38,442 nucleotides of DNA from an uncultured Christensenella sp. (GTDB taxonomy: Bacteria > Bacillota > Clostridia > Christensenellales > Borkfalkiaceae), in assembly GCA_910586035.1 (NCBI GenBank), contig CAJUHT010000018.1, forward strand, positions 1 through 38,442, given 5' to 3'. The position numbers were made by a program, and so were the translations under genes. Positions within the stretch are counted from its first letter, which is position 1; each line of letters starts with the position of its first letter. The notes below the pieces were generated by a model, which saw only the letters and a program-made list of their open reading frames with translations, was not told the origin of the DNA and did not search any database. This document shows, in pieces, positions 1 through 7,786 of this stretch.

Positions 1-106
1 CAACTGAGATGCTCTATATTATGGAACAATAAAATATAAAGTTTGCTCACCGAATCCACCGAAGCCCGTACCCGAAGAAGTAACGCTTGAAAGCTTCTGC
101 GAATTT

Positions 107-862
107 TTGGGTGTCGGCGAATACGTCTACAATATAAAAGGCGAAAGCGAAATTTCATATTACAACAAAAAAACCGAATATTTTGATATCTACCAAATTA
201 CGGCAAGACTGCCGCAAGAATACGGTATTTGCCCTGTTTGTAAAAAACCGATTGATAATATCAAATGTTTTTTTGCAGACAGAGGTCTTGACTGGGACGA
301 GTTTGCTGTCCCGAAAAAATATCCGCAAATTGACATAACGCGTTTATGTTTACAATTTAGATGCCCCGACCACCCCAAAGAGTGGATTTATAATATCCCG
401 AACGGTTATAGAAATTATAAAGACGGGGTAAAGCGGTATATAAAGGGAGAAGGCAGGTTGGAGAAACTGCTGGAAGAATTAGAGCGAAGAACTGTAACAA
501 AATACTGTAAAGTTTGGGCGGACGAAATTATCATAAACGGCAAAAATTGCAGGTCGGTTGAAGAAATAGAAAACAAAAAAGAAGAACTCGGTCTTGTCGA
601 CACGGGTTGGATTGATAAAGCAAAAGGGATTTACAGGCTTGATTTAAGGCAGTTTTTATCAAATTTTTTTGTTTTCCGCTTTCCTTTTTCGAAGTTTGTG
701 CAATACACTAAAAATATGAATGATGATACCGGCGGCTACAGAGCTGTACTTAAAGAAGATGAAGGCACAGTGGAATTTGAGGTAAGAGATTTCCGATTTA
801 AATGTTTTATGGAAAACGGACAGCCGATTTATATGCAAATTGAACAGCGGAAAAAGTTATGA
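107..862 (+). CDS. Unrecognised protein with possible zinc-binding cysteines
   Basis: I do not recognise the family. The product as drawn is 251 residues from a TTG codon. Cys42-x2-Cys45, Cys54, Cys81 and Cys86-x2-His89 could form a zinc ribbon. The remainder is a charged, soluble-looking protein with no signal peptide or membrane segment. The start is uncertain: no ribosome-binding site precedes the TTG, and the same frame stays open back to position 8 (just after a TGA at 5-7) with protein-like composition but no ATG or GTG. The gene may therefore start at a rare codon or be 5'-damaged. It overlaps the next gene by four bases (ATGA), so the two are probably translationally coupled. Base composition is AT-rich compared with the region right of 3 kb. 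Confidence 0.6.
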   Translation: MGVGEYVYNIKGESEISYYNKKTEYFDIYQITARLPQEYGICPVCKKPIDNIKCFFADRGLDWDEFAVPKKYPQIDITRLCLQFRCPDHPKEWIYNIPNGYRNYKDGVKRYIKGEGRLEKLLEELERRTVTKYCKVWADEIIINGKNCRSVEEIENKKEELGLVDTGWIDKAKGIYRLDLRQFLSNFFVFRFPFSKFVQYTKNMNDDTGGYRAVLKEDEGTVEFEVRDFRFKCFMENGQPIYMQIEQRKKL

Positions 863-1548
863 ATAAAACGCAGTTGGAAAATTTGATTAAAAGAATGAAC
901 GCTCCGTATGAACCCGAAATCAAGGTTAGTTGGGAAATGGAGGCTTGGAAATCAAGGCGTGAAGCGGAAAAATTAAGCGATACCGCGTTGTTGCCTATAT
1001 TGGAGCAGATTATCGACGAACACCGTGGCGAAAGCGACGGGGAACGTGAAGTGCGTAGAGCCGCACGGTTTATATATGCAAAAATATTAAGTAATAATTT
1101 TGACGAAAAAGGTTTTTCGTTTTTATTGAACGAACTTTTTACCGAAACCGATTATTGGACTATCGGCAGTATATTAACAAGTATTTGGTTTTTGGATATT
1201 CCGCAGGATACAAAGCTATCGCCGCTTTTGAACTTTGCCGAAACTGCGAACCGCGAAAATTTGCGAATGATTCTCAATATTTTAAGCGAATATAAGAACA
1301 AAGGAAACAAAGATGCGATTTCCGCTTATCCCGAATTATACAAAAAAGTTCTCGGTAAGACCGTACCGCTGAAACAAGCCGTCATAGATATTTTGCAAAG
1401 CCACGGCATTAAATCAAAGGCGGATTTGGATAAACAAACAGATGAAGATGGTGCGGCTTTGTACGAAGATTTGAAAGCCGGCGTATTGGAAGAATATAAT
1501 ATTACTTATAAAAAGTTGGTTTCTTTGTTAAATAAATTGGTCCTATAA
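859..1548 (+). CDS. Unrecognised alpha-helical protein, possibly HEAT-like
   Basis: The 229-residue product is predicted soluble and almost wholly helical, with repeated leucine-rich amphipathic stretches (about residues 40-165) reminiscent of short HEAT-like helical pairs. I do not recognise a named family or catalytic motif. The ATG overlaps the stop of the preceding gene (ATGA), which supports both the start and co-expression. Small helical proteins in AT-rich gene strings of this kind can be immunity proteins of polymorphic toxin systems, but nothing in the sequence proves this. Confidence 0.7.
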   Translation: MNKTQLENLIKRMNAPYEPEIKVSWEMEAWKSRREAEKLSDTALLPILEQIIDEHRGESDGEREVRRAARFIYAKILSNNFDEKGFSFLLNELFTETDYWTIGSILTSIWFLDIPQDTKLSPLLNFAETANRENLRMILNILSEYKNKGNKDAISAYPELYKKVLGKTVPLKQAVIDILQSHGIKSKADLDKQTDEDGAALYEDLKAGVLEEYNITYKKLVSLLNKLVL

Positions 1549-1558
1549 GGAGCGTAAA

Positions 1559-1894
1559 ATGGAAATATGTGAAATAACGCTTGATGCCAAACAGTATGAC
1601 CTGTTAAAGAGTATGCTCAATTGCGACGGAAAGGCGGACTTAATAAGAAAAATACCAATCAACGGGAAAGAGTTGTTTTATAATGTGCTTCACGAAATAT
1701 ATTCGCCTGTAACAGACGGTTGGAGTACGCGTGAAATCGTGTTGAACGAATCTGCCGATGCGTTAAATCTGTTAAGATTTATGACTAAACAGATATTTCC
1801 AAACGATGAAAACTATTTTGTACGACAAATAGGAAGGAAATGGGCGAATTTTCGTTTGGAAAAAGATTTCGCACTTATAATATATAAAAATTGA
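1559..1894 (+). CDS. Unrecognised small protein
   Basis: This is a 111-residue soluble protein of unknown function. The start is well supported by a ribosome-binding site (AAGGAG) about seven bases upstream and by its position 10 bases after the previous stop. It has no signal peptide, membrane span or obvious metal-binding motif; the only cysteines are near the N-terminus (Cys4 and Cys22). It sits third in a same-strand string and shares that string's AT-rich composition, so it is likely part of the same transcript. Confidence 0.65.
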   Translation: MEICEITLDAKQYDLLKSMLNCDGKADLIRKIPINGKELFYNVLHEIYSPVTDGWSTREIVLNESADALNLLRFMTKQIFPNDENYFVRQIGRKWANFRLEKDFALIIYKN

Positions 1895-1929
1895 ACAAGT
1901 CTTATAAACAGTAATTTAGTGGAGAAGTT

Positions 1930-2397
1930 ATGTATTTTATCAGACAGGTAAAGCCTAACGAAGTAAGCGATGCGCTTACCCTTGCGTTAGAAGTGTTTAT
2001 GCAGTTTGAAGCACCCGATTATAAACCGCAAGGTGTGGAAACGTTCAGAAAGGATATTATCGAAAACGCCGAATTTATAGATAAGTGTAGAAAAGGAATT
2101 TGCCCGATTTATGCCGCATTTGATGACGGTAAAATGGTTGGGATTATCGGTATGCGTAACAAATCGCATATTAACTTGGTTTTCACGAAAAGCGAGTATC
2201 ATCGCAAGGGTATTGCAACTTCTATCTTTGAGTTTTTGTTGTCGGAAGTAAAGAAGAATAGTCCGCAAGTTAAAGAAATTACGCTCAATTCTTCCCCTTA
2301 CGGGAAGAACTTTTATCTGCACTTGGGTTTCGTGCCTTTATCGGAAGAACAGGAAATAGACGGCATTCGGTTTACGCCTATGAAGTATGCAATATAA
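1930..2397 (+). CDS. GNAT-family N-acetyltransferase
   Basis: The 155-residue product has the length of a single GNAT domain. The acetyl-CoA pyrophosphate-binding motif is visible as YHRKGIATSIFE (the R/Q-x-x-G-x-G/A signature), preceded by a strand ending in a NLVF segment. A C-terminal segment, FYLHLGF, matches the usual FYxxxGF motif of the fold. GNAT enzymes move an acetyl group from acetyl-CoA to an amine; the substrate cannot be read from the sequence. The start follows a GGAGAAG ribosome-binding site. The next gene encodes a second GNAT protein, suggesting a small acetyltransferase pair. Confidence 0.85.
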   Translation: MYFIRQVKPNEVSDALTLALEVFMQFEAPDYKPQGVETFRKDIIENAEFIDKCRKGICPIYAAFDDGKMVGIIGMRNKSHINLVFTKSEYHRKGIATSIFEFLLSEVKKNSPQVKEITLNSSPYGKNFYLHLGFVPLSEEQEIDGIRFTPMKYAI

Positions 2398-2421
2398 ATT
2401 TCAATTTAACGGAGAATATAA

Positions 2422-2892
2422 ATGGTAATACGCAACCTTAAATTAGAAGATTTTGACGACGTGAATAATCTTTTTATGCAGTTGCACAACTCGGAAACGG
2501 AACAGCGTCCTGATTTGTTTAGAAAAATAGAAAAACCGACTACGCCAAAGGCGTGGGACTTTGAAGCGTCGTTATCCGACAACAATAAGATAATGATTGG
2601 AGCCGAAGTTGACGATAAAATTGTCGGTTTCGCAATTGTACAAATCAAACAGTCTACGTATAAAGTACAAGCTCCGCGCACTTATGCATATTTTGAAAAT
2701 ATTGTTGTGGACGCCAATTATCGTCGAAGAGGCATTGGAACTGCCGTTTACCAAGAATGTAACAAACGCGCCAAAGAACAAGGGGCAACGTCTGCGGAAT
2801 TGAAAGTGTGGAACTTCAATACAGGGGCAATAAAATTTTATCATTCGTTGGGTATGTCAGTGCAAAGTTTAACTATGGAGAAAGCATTATAA
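2422..2892 (+). CDS. GNAT-family N-acetyltransferase
   Basis: This 156-residue protein is a complete GNAT domain. Residues near 100 carry the acetyl-CoA-binding motif YRRRGIGTAVYQ, preceded by the strand FENIVVD typical of motif A. Near the C-terminus NFNTGAIKFYHSLGM matches the classic N-x-x-A-x-x-F-Y-x-x-x-G motif. It is a better match to the GNAT consensus than its upstream neighbour and differs from it in sequence, so the two are not a recent duplication. A GGAGAA ribosome-binding site precedes the ATG. The acceptor substrate is unknown. It is the last gene of the left AT-rich string. Confidence 0.88.
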   Translation: MVIRNLKLEDFDDVNNLFMQLHNSETEQRPDLFRKIEKPTTPKAWDFEASLSDNNKIMIGAEVDDKIVGFAIVQIKQSTYKVQAPRTYAYFENIVVDANYRRRGIGTAVYQECNKRAKEQGATSAELKVWNFNTGAIKFYHSLGMSVQSLTMEKAL

Positions 2893-2926
2893 ATTCCAAT
2901 TTATAATTAAACCGCAAAAGCATAGC

Positions 2927-2956
2927 GCGCACTACCTTGCAAGTTAAGGGGTGCGC
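2927..2956 (+). terminator. Possible hairpin after the left gene string
   Basis: GCGCAC at 2927-2932 pairs with GTGCGC at 2951-2956, with partial further pairing inside. It lies 35 bases after the last gene of the left block. The following sequence has only a weak T-rich stretch, so termination is plausible but not certain. Confidence 0.35.
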
Positions 2957-3034
2957 TAATTGTTTGTCCGTGTAAAATCTTTATGACAGATACGCGTTCA
3001 AGCTTTTTTAATTTTTGATTTATCGCGTCCGCCC

Positions 3035-3063
3035 TTTACAATTATTATTGAATAAGTTATAAT
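3035..3063 (+). promoter_or_regulatory. Sigma-A-type promoter of the Sel1 gene pair
   Basis: TTTACA at 3035-3040 and TATAAT at 3058-3063 are separated by exactly 17 bases. The leader of about 20 bases then carries the ribosome-binding site GAGGTGG before the ATG at 3091. Confidence 0.8.
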
Positions 3064-3090
3064 AAGTTAAAGTTTTTCAAGAGGTGGTAT

Positions 3091-4497
3091 ATGGAAGATA
3101 AGAAAAAGCTTATCGACGATATTATGGAGAGCGCCGAGGGCGACGCCAAAGCGGAAAAGATTTGCGCCGAAGCCAACCGTTTTTACGCGGAAAGTAATTA
3201 CGGGCAGGCAATCGAACTGTGGAAGCAGGCGGCGGAAATGGGCAATGCGCAAGCTTTGTATATGCTTGGTTACTGCTATAACTATGATTTGGGATTAGAC
3301 AAGGAATACGACAAGCAGGAAAGGGGCGTTATTGCGTGCGGATACTTTATAAAAGCCGCCGAGCTCGGACACGCGGACGCGCAATGTTTTGTCGCCCTGT
3401 GCTACAACTACGGCATAGGCGTTGAAAAGGATATAGATAAAATGCTCTATTGGCTCAATAAATCCGTTGAGCAGAATTGCGCTATGGCAATGAACAATTT
3501 TGCGTATTTCTACGAGAACGGTATAAGCGTAAACAACGGAGAAGTAAATTACGAGGAAGCGTTCAATTGGTATAAAAGGTCGGCGGCTTTGGGCAATGCA
3601 AACGGTCAGCTCGGCGTTGGCAAATGCTACTATTACGGGCGCGGAACAGACGTGGACAAAGAAGAAGCCGTAAGGTGGTTGAATCTTGCCGCCGAACAGG
3701 GGCTTGCCGAAGCTCTATTTCTTATGGGCACGTGCTACAACGACGGCGAGGGCGTTGAAGAAAACGACGTAAAGGCGTTCAACTATTATAAGAGAGCGGC
3801 TAAACTCAATCACGCTAAGGCACAATGTTATTTAGGATACTGTTATGAATACGGCGATGGCGTTGCGCGCAATATGCGCGAGGCAATCGATTGGTACGAA
3901 AAATCCGCCGCGAATAATTATTTTCAGGCGTACTGTAACCTTGGTTGCTGTTACGAGAACGGCAACGGTGTAAAGAAGAATATGCGCACGGCGATAGAGA
4001 TGTATAAAAAGGGCGCCGAGCTGGGAAGCACTATGGCGGAGTACAATCTCGGAAACGTGTACGCATTCGGCAAGGGTGTAGCCGTAGACAACGAGCTTGC
4101 AGTGGAGTACTACTCGAAAGCTGCGGAGAGCGGTATGGCGGAAGCGCAGTACAATCTCGCCCAGCACCTTATTAAGGGATTGGGCGTGGAAAAAAACGAG
4201 GAAGCGGCGGCGTATTGGTTTTTGCAGGCGGCAAAGCAGGGGGACGCGGACGCACAGTACAAGATAGGCGTTTGCTACCTTGACGGTACGGGAGTGGAAG
4301 AGGATTGCGAGAAGGCGTTCAGGTGGTTCTACAATGCCGCCGTTCAGGGCGACAGCGACTCGCAGTTTGTTCTCGGAACGTGTTACGAGGACGGTATAGG
4401 CGTTGAAGCCGACCTGACGGAAGCGAGAGAGTGGTACGGGCGCGCCGCCGAGCAGGGGCACAGAGAAGCCAAAAAGGCGTTGAAAAAGCTTAGATAA
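3091..4497 (+). CDS. Sel1-like repeat protein, about 11 repeats
   Basis: The 468-residue product is built almost entirely of Sel1-like repeats (helical hairpins of 36-40 residues, SLR/TPR-related) that serve as protein-binding scaffolds. I count 11 units from about residue 40, each with the pattern A-x-x-x-L-G-x-C-Y-x-x-G followed by G-V and a helix ending in W-Y-x-x-A-A. The N-terminus has a short acidic helix and no signal peptide, so the protein is probably cytoplasmic. The residue before the conserved tyrosine is cysteine in 8 of 11 units, an unusual enrichment. It is followed after two bases by a paralogue with a similar N-terminus and shares its promoter. The partner is unknown. Confidence 0.92.
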   Translation: MEDKKKLIDDIMESAEGDAKAEKICAEANRFYAESNYGQAIELWKQAAEMGNAQALYMLGYCYNYDLGLDKEYDKQERGVIACGYFIKAAELGHADAQCFVALCYNYGIGVEKDIDKMLYWLNKSVEQNCAMAMNNFAYFYENGISVNNGEVNYEEAFNWYKRSAALGNANGQLGVGKCYYYGRGTDVDKEEAVRWLNLAAEQGLAEALFLMGTCYNDGEGVEENDVKAFNYYKRAAKLNHAKAQCYLGYCYEYGDGVARNMREAIDWYEKSAANNYFQAYCNLGCCYENGNGVKKNMRTAIEMYKKGAELGSTMAEYNLGNVYAFGKGVAVDNELAVEYYSKAAESGMAEAQYNLAQHLIKGLGVEKNEEAAAYWFLQAAKQGDADAQYKIGVCYLDGTGVEEDCEKAFRWFYNAAVQGDSDSQFVLGTCYEDGIGVEADLTEAREWYGRAAEQGHREAKKALKKLR

Positions 4498-4499
4498 CA

Positions 4500-6053
4500 A
4501 TGGATAAAATCAATAATCTGATTGACGAAATCATAGACGGGTATAGCCGGAGCGAAGGGGAAGAGCGTGCAGACGCCGAAGTTGAAGAAACGGAAGGCGG
4601 GGAAAGCTCCGCGGAAGAGCTGTTGGAAGTTGCCGAGGAACTGTACGCACAGGACAGAATAGACGAGGCGGTGGATATCTGGAAGAGGTTGGCGGAAAAG
4701 GGCGTAATCTTCGCGCAGTACCGCCTCGGCGTTTGCTATTACGACGGCGAGGGTGTGGCGCGCGACTACGGCATTGCGGCGCAGTTGTTTGAAAAATCGG
4801 CTAAGCAGGGTTACGCTCCCGCCTTATACAACCTTGGCGTATGTTACAGGACGGGCAAAGGAGTTGAGCAAAACTACGGCGAAGCCGCGGTGTGGTTTAA
4901 AGCGGCGGCGGAAGCGGGCGATGCGTGCGGGCAGTTTTCCTACGCTATGTGCCTTGCCGACGGCGTGGGCGTTGAAGAGGACAACGGTCAGGCAATCGAA
5001 TTGGTTGCTCTTTCGGCGGAGCAGGACTATGCGCCCGCCAAGTGCTATTTGGGCGAGAGTTATCTCAACGGCGACGGCGTGGAAGAGGATAAGGCGCGCG
5101 GTGTAAAACTCCTGGATGAGGCGGCGCAGGACGGCTACGTTCCCGCTATGCACGCGCTTGCCGAGTGTTATGAGAAAGGCAACGGAGTAGCCGCCGACCT
5201 TGCCTCCGCGTTGCGGTTGTATTCCTCCGCGGCGGCAGAAGAATATGCGCCGTCGCAGTATTCGCTTGCAATGCTTTACGACAACGGAAACGGTGTTGAA
5301 AGGGACTACGCCAAAGCCGTGGAGTTGTATAAGCAGTCCGCCGAACAGGGGTATCCTGCGGCGCAAAACGCTTACGGCTGGTGTTTTATAGTCGGCAAGG
5401 TAGTAAAGAAAGACGTTTACGAAGCGGTAAGATGGTTCAGGCGCGCCGCCGAGCAGGGGGATATGCGCGCGCAGTACAACTTGGCAATGTGCTACGAAGA
5501 GGGGCGCGGCGTTGTGTGCAATACCGAAAAGGCTTTTATTTGGCATATGAGGGCGGCTAAGCAGGGCGACGACAGGGCGCAATTGCACGTCGGTTGGAGT
5601 TATCAGGTAGGCAACGGCGTAAAAATCAATAAAAAGGAAGCCTTTAATTGGTTGTACCTTTCGGCAATGCAGGGCAACGCGCAGGCGCAGAGCGACGTTG
5701 GTTACTGCTATTTTAACGGCATAGGCGTAAAGAAAAGCAGGCGGGAAGCCTACAAGTGGTATCTGCACGCGGCGGAAAACGACAGCCCTATGGGCGCGTA
5801 CAACTTGGCGGGCTGTTACAGGCACGGGCAAGGCGTCGCGCGGGACGGGGCTAAGGCGTTGGAGTGGTATAAACGCTCCGCGGAACTTGGTCATAACGAC
5901 GCGAGGGTTTGCATTGCCTATATGTTCGAGCGCGGAGAGGGCGTTAAAAAGGACTTGGCGGAAGCGGTTAAATGGTACAAAGCCGCTCTGGACGGCGGAG
6001 AGGAAGCGGCGGAATATTATCTCAGCAAAAAGAAGTTTGCAAAGTATCTTTAA
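4500..6053 (+). CDS. Sel1-like repeat protein, about 12 repeats
   Basis: This 517-residue paralogue of the preceding gene has a similar opening helix, then an acidic glutamate-rich linker (about residues 18-50), then about 12 Sel1-like repeats that reach the C-terminus. Repeats keep the AQ-x-x-L-G-x-C-Y-x-x-G-x-G-V pattern, and cysteine occupies the position before the aromatic residue in 8 of 12. There is no signal peptide or membrane span. The ATG lies two bases after the upstream stop, so translation is probably coupled. A strong hairpin terminator follows. It is likely a scaffold protein working with its neighbour; no enzyme domain is present. Long open frames on the opposite strand here are coding shadows. 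Confidence 0.92.
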   Translation: MDKINNLIDEIIDGYSRSEGEERADAEVEETEGGESSAEELLEVAEELYAQDRIDEAVDIWKRLAEKGVIFAQYRLGVCYYDGEGVARDYGIAAQLFEKSAKQGYAPALYNLGVCYRTGKGVEQNYGEAAVWFKAAAEAGDACGQFSYAMCLADGVGVEEDNGQAIELVALSAEQDYAPAKCYLGESYLNGDGVEEDKARGVKLLDEAAQDGYVPAMHALAECYEKGNGVAADLASALRLYSSAAAEEYAPSQYSLAMLYDNGNGVERDYAKAVELYKQSAEQGYPAAQNAYGWCFIVGKVVKKDVYEAVRWFRRAAEQGDMRAQYNLAMCYEEGRGVVCNTEKAFIWHMRAAKQGDDRAQLHVGWSYQVGNGVKINKKEAFNWLYLSAMQGNAQAQSDVGYCYFNGIGVKKSRREAYKWYLHAAENDSPMGAYNLAGCYRHGQGVARDGAKALEWYKRSAELGHNDARVCIAYMFERGEGVKKDLAEAVKWYKAALDGGEEAAEYYLSKKKFAKYL

Positions 6054-6064
6054 CTGTAATTAAA

Positions 6065-6096
6065 GCCGCGGAGGTAACAGCCGCGGCGATTTTTTT
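6065..6096 (+). terminator. Rho-independent terminator of the Sel1 pair
   Basis: A perfect 7-bp stem, GCCGCGG (6065-6071) with CCGCGGC (6081-6087), is followed by seven Ts at 6090-6096. It ends only six bases before the next coding region. Confidence 0.85.
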
Positions 6097-6102
6097 CATA
6101 TT

Positions 6103-6606
6103 ATGAGTAGTATGAAAATTATCGATTATAACAGGCGGGCGGCGGTAGCGTACGCAAGGCGCTGGGCTTTTGCCCGCAATCCCAAGTATTACAATTTCGA
6201 CAAGCTGGGCGGCGACTGCACAAACTTCGCTTCGCAGTGTATTTACGCCGGCGCGGGGGTAATGAATTATACTCCCGTATACGGCTGGTTTTACATAACG
6301 GCTAACAACCGCACTGCAAGCTGGACGGGCGTGGAGTACCTCTATAACTTTCTTGTGGGCAACAAGGACGGAGCTGGACCGTTTGCCGAAGAGGTGGACG
6401 CATCTCAGATACGTATCGGCGATATAATACAGCTTGGCAGGGCAAACGGCGATTTTTACCATTCGCCCGTGGTCGTCGGCTTCCGCGGCGGTCAGCCGCT
6501 TATTGCCGCGCACACTTACGACGCGTATAACCGCCCGATAAATTCGTATACTTACGAGAGGATAAGGTATATCCATATTCTCGGCGTTCGCTCGGGGGAG
6601 GAGTAA
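6103..6606 (+). CDS. Amidase_6-type cysteine peptidase/amidase domain protein
   Basis: The 167-residue protein matches the putative amidase domain family (NlpC/P60-like papain fold). The catalytic cysteine is Cys39 in GGDCTNFASQ, with histidine candidates at 120 (FYHSPVVV) and 137 (AAHTYD). Family members often stand in secreted wall proteins; here the domain stands alone without signal peptide, so it may act in the cytosol or leave by an unknown route. The likely start is ATG 6103 or 6112. No clear ribosome-binding site lies at normal distance, and a terminator hairpin sits directly upstream, so its expression is unclear. The substrate could be a peptide or peptidoglycan amide bond. Confidence 0.82.
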   Translation: MSSMKIIDYNRRAAVAYARRWAFARNPKYYNFDKLGGDCTNFASQCIYAGAGVMNYTPVYGWFYITANNRTASWTGVEYLYNFLVGNKDGAGPFAEEVDASQIRIGDIIQLGRANGDFYHSPVVVGFRGGQPLIAAHTYDAYNRPINSYTYERIRYIHILGVRSGEE

Positions 6607-6618
6607 AGGCGCCCGCTC

Positions 6619-6647
6619 TTGACAGGGCTGTGCGGTTATGGTACAAT
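6619..6647 (+). promoter_or_regulatory. Promoter giving a predicted leaderless mRNA for the LOG gene
   Basis: A perfect -35 box TTGACA at 6619-6624 is followed after exactly 17 bases by TACAAT at 6642-6647. The ATG begins at 6655, seven bases past the -10 box, so transcription should begin at or next to the start codon with no leader and no ribosome-binding site. Confidence 0.75.
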
Positions 6648-6654
6648 AAGATAT

Positions 6655-7239
6655 ATGAAAATATGCGTATTCGGCGCGGCAAGCGCGCACATTGACAAAA
6701 TTTATATAGACACGGTTGAAGAATTGGGGCGTAAAATGGCGGAGCGCGGTCATTCGTTGGTATTCGGCGCGGGCGGCACGGGGCTTATGGGCGCGGCGGC
6801 GCGCGGCGTTAAAAGCGGCGGAGGTTACGTTCACGGCGTAGTTCCGTCGTTCTTCAAAAACGACGGCGTGGAGCAACTCTTCGACGCGTGCGACAAAATG
6901 ACTTACACGCAGACAATGCGCGAGAGAAAGGCGATAATGGAGGACGAAGCCGACGCGTTTATAATTACGCCCGGCGGCGTGGGAACGTTTGAGGAGCTGT
7001 TCGAGGTGGTAACTTTAAAGCAGCTCAACCGCCACAACAAAGCTATTGTATTTTTGGATATAGACGGCTATTATACGCAGTTGGAGGCGTTTATGCGCAC
7101 TGCGTGCGAAAGGCGTTTCGTAACCGAAAGCTGTTTAAAGCTGTACGCCGTGGAAACGACGGCGGACGGCGTTTTGGACTATCTTGAAAATTACGTGCCC
7201 GAAAACATTTCGTTTAAGCGCACAAAGTTGGGCGAATGA
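6655..7239 (+). CDS. LOG-family nucleotide phosphoribohydrolase (TIGR00730 type)
   Basis: The 194-residue protein has the Rossmann-like LOG fold. It shows an N-terminal MKICVFGAAS strand-loop, a glycine-rich FGAGGTGLMG loop at 38-46, the MRERKAIM motif at 88-95 and the signature PGGVGTFEE at 106-114, whose glutamates and arginine form the active site. Enzymes of this family release ribose 5-phosphate from nucleoside monophosphates, including cytokinin precursors in plants and some microbes; the bacterial role is often nucleotide clean-up. I chose ATG 6655 because the earlier in-frame TTG at 6619 is the promoter -35 box. The phosphatase gene follows after one base. Confidence 0.88.
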   Translation: MKICVFGAASAHIDKIYIDTVEELGRKMAERGHSLVFGAGGTGLMGAAARGVKSGGGYVHGVVPSFFKNDGVEQLFDACDKMTYTQTMRERKAIMEDEADAFIITPGGVGTFEELFEVVTLKQLNRHNKAIVFLDIDGYYTQLEAFMRTACERRFVTESCLKLYAVETTADGVLDYLENYVPENISFKRTKLGE

Positions 7240-7240
7240 T

Positions 7241-7726
7241 ATGTTTTGCATAACCTTTGTCTGTCTTGGCAATATTTGCCGTTCTCCTATGGCGGAAGCC
7301 GTTTTTTCGCGGCTTGTCGAAGAGCGTGGCGTAGCGCAGTCGTTTAAGGTGAATTCGTTCGCCACTTCCGACTGCGAGGAAGGCAACGCCGTTTATCCGC
7401 CCGTACAAAAGGTGTTAAGGGAAAACGGCTATAATTTCAGCCACAGGGCTAAAAAGATTACGCTTTCCGACGTAAAGAACGCCGACTATATTCTGGTTAT
7501 GGACGGTATGAACTATGCCGACCTCACGCGGATGACGGGCGGAGGTTATGCGGAAAAAATTTTAAAGCTGGGCGATTTTTTGCCCGTTAAATCCGATATA
7601 GACGACCCTTGGTACACGCGCGACTTCAACCGCACGTACCGCGAAATAGACGTTGCCTGCCGCGCGTTTTTAAACTTTTTGTTAGACAAACATTCTCAGG
7701 CTTTCGACTATGACAAACGGCATTGA
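7241..7726 (+). CDS. Low-molecular-weight protein tyrosine phosphatase
   Basis: The 161-residue product is a typical LMW-PTP. The phosphate-binding loop CLGNICRS has nucleophile Cys8 and Arg14, and the general acid lies in the DDPW loop (Asp121/Asp122), followed by a tyrosine-containing segment. Such enzymes remove phosphate from tyrosine, or arginine in the related YwlE type. The residue before the loop serine (Ile12) does not let me decide between the two. The start at 7241 gives the family's usual N-terminus; an in-frame upstream ORF extension lies inside the LOG gene and is rejected. It sits one base after the LOG stop and is probably on the same leaderless transcript. Confidence 0.92.
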   Translation: MFCITFVCLGNICRSPMAEAVFSRLVEERGVAQSFKVNSFATSDCEEGNAVYPPVQKVLRENGYNFSHRAKKITLSDVKNADYILVMDGMNYADLTRMTGGGYAEKILKLGDFLPVKSDIDDPWYTRDFNRTYREIDVACRAFLNFLLDKHSQAFDYDKRH

Positions 7727-7739
7727 AATAACGCGATAA

Positions 7740-7768
7740 GCGCGGCGCGGGAATTTCCCGCGCCGCGC
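7740..7768 (+). terminator. Strong terminator after the phosphatase gene
   Basis: A perfect 12-bp GC-rich stem (7740-7751 with 7757-7768, loop AATTT) is followed by T-rich sequence on the + strand. It lies between convergent genes; on the - strand no T-run follows directly, so it mainly ends + transcription. Confidence 0.85.
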
Positions 7769-7786
7769 CTGAATTTGTTTTTAATT

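Noticed and set aside
4824..5894. Long open frame (356 codons) on the - strand inside the second Sel1 gene, and a similar one at 3832-4500
   Set aside because: They mirror the repeated GC-rich codons of the Sel1 genes, give proteins with no domain and improbable composition, and have no ribosome-binding site. They are coding shadows.
3091..6053. Repeated DNA in the Sel1 genes as a CRISPR array or minisatellite
   Set aside because: The periodicity is at protein level (36-40 codons) with diverged bases; no identical short repeats with unique spacers exist.
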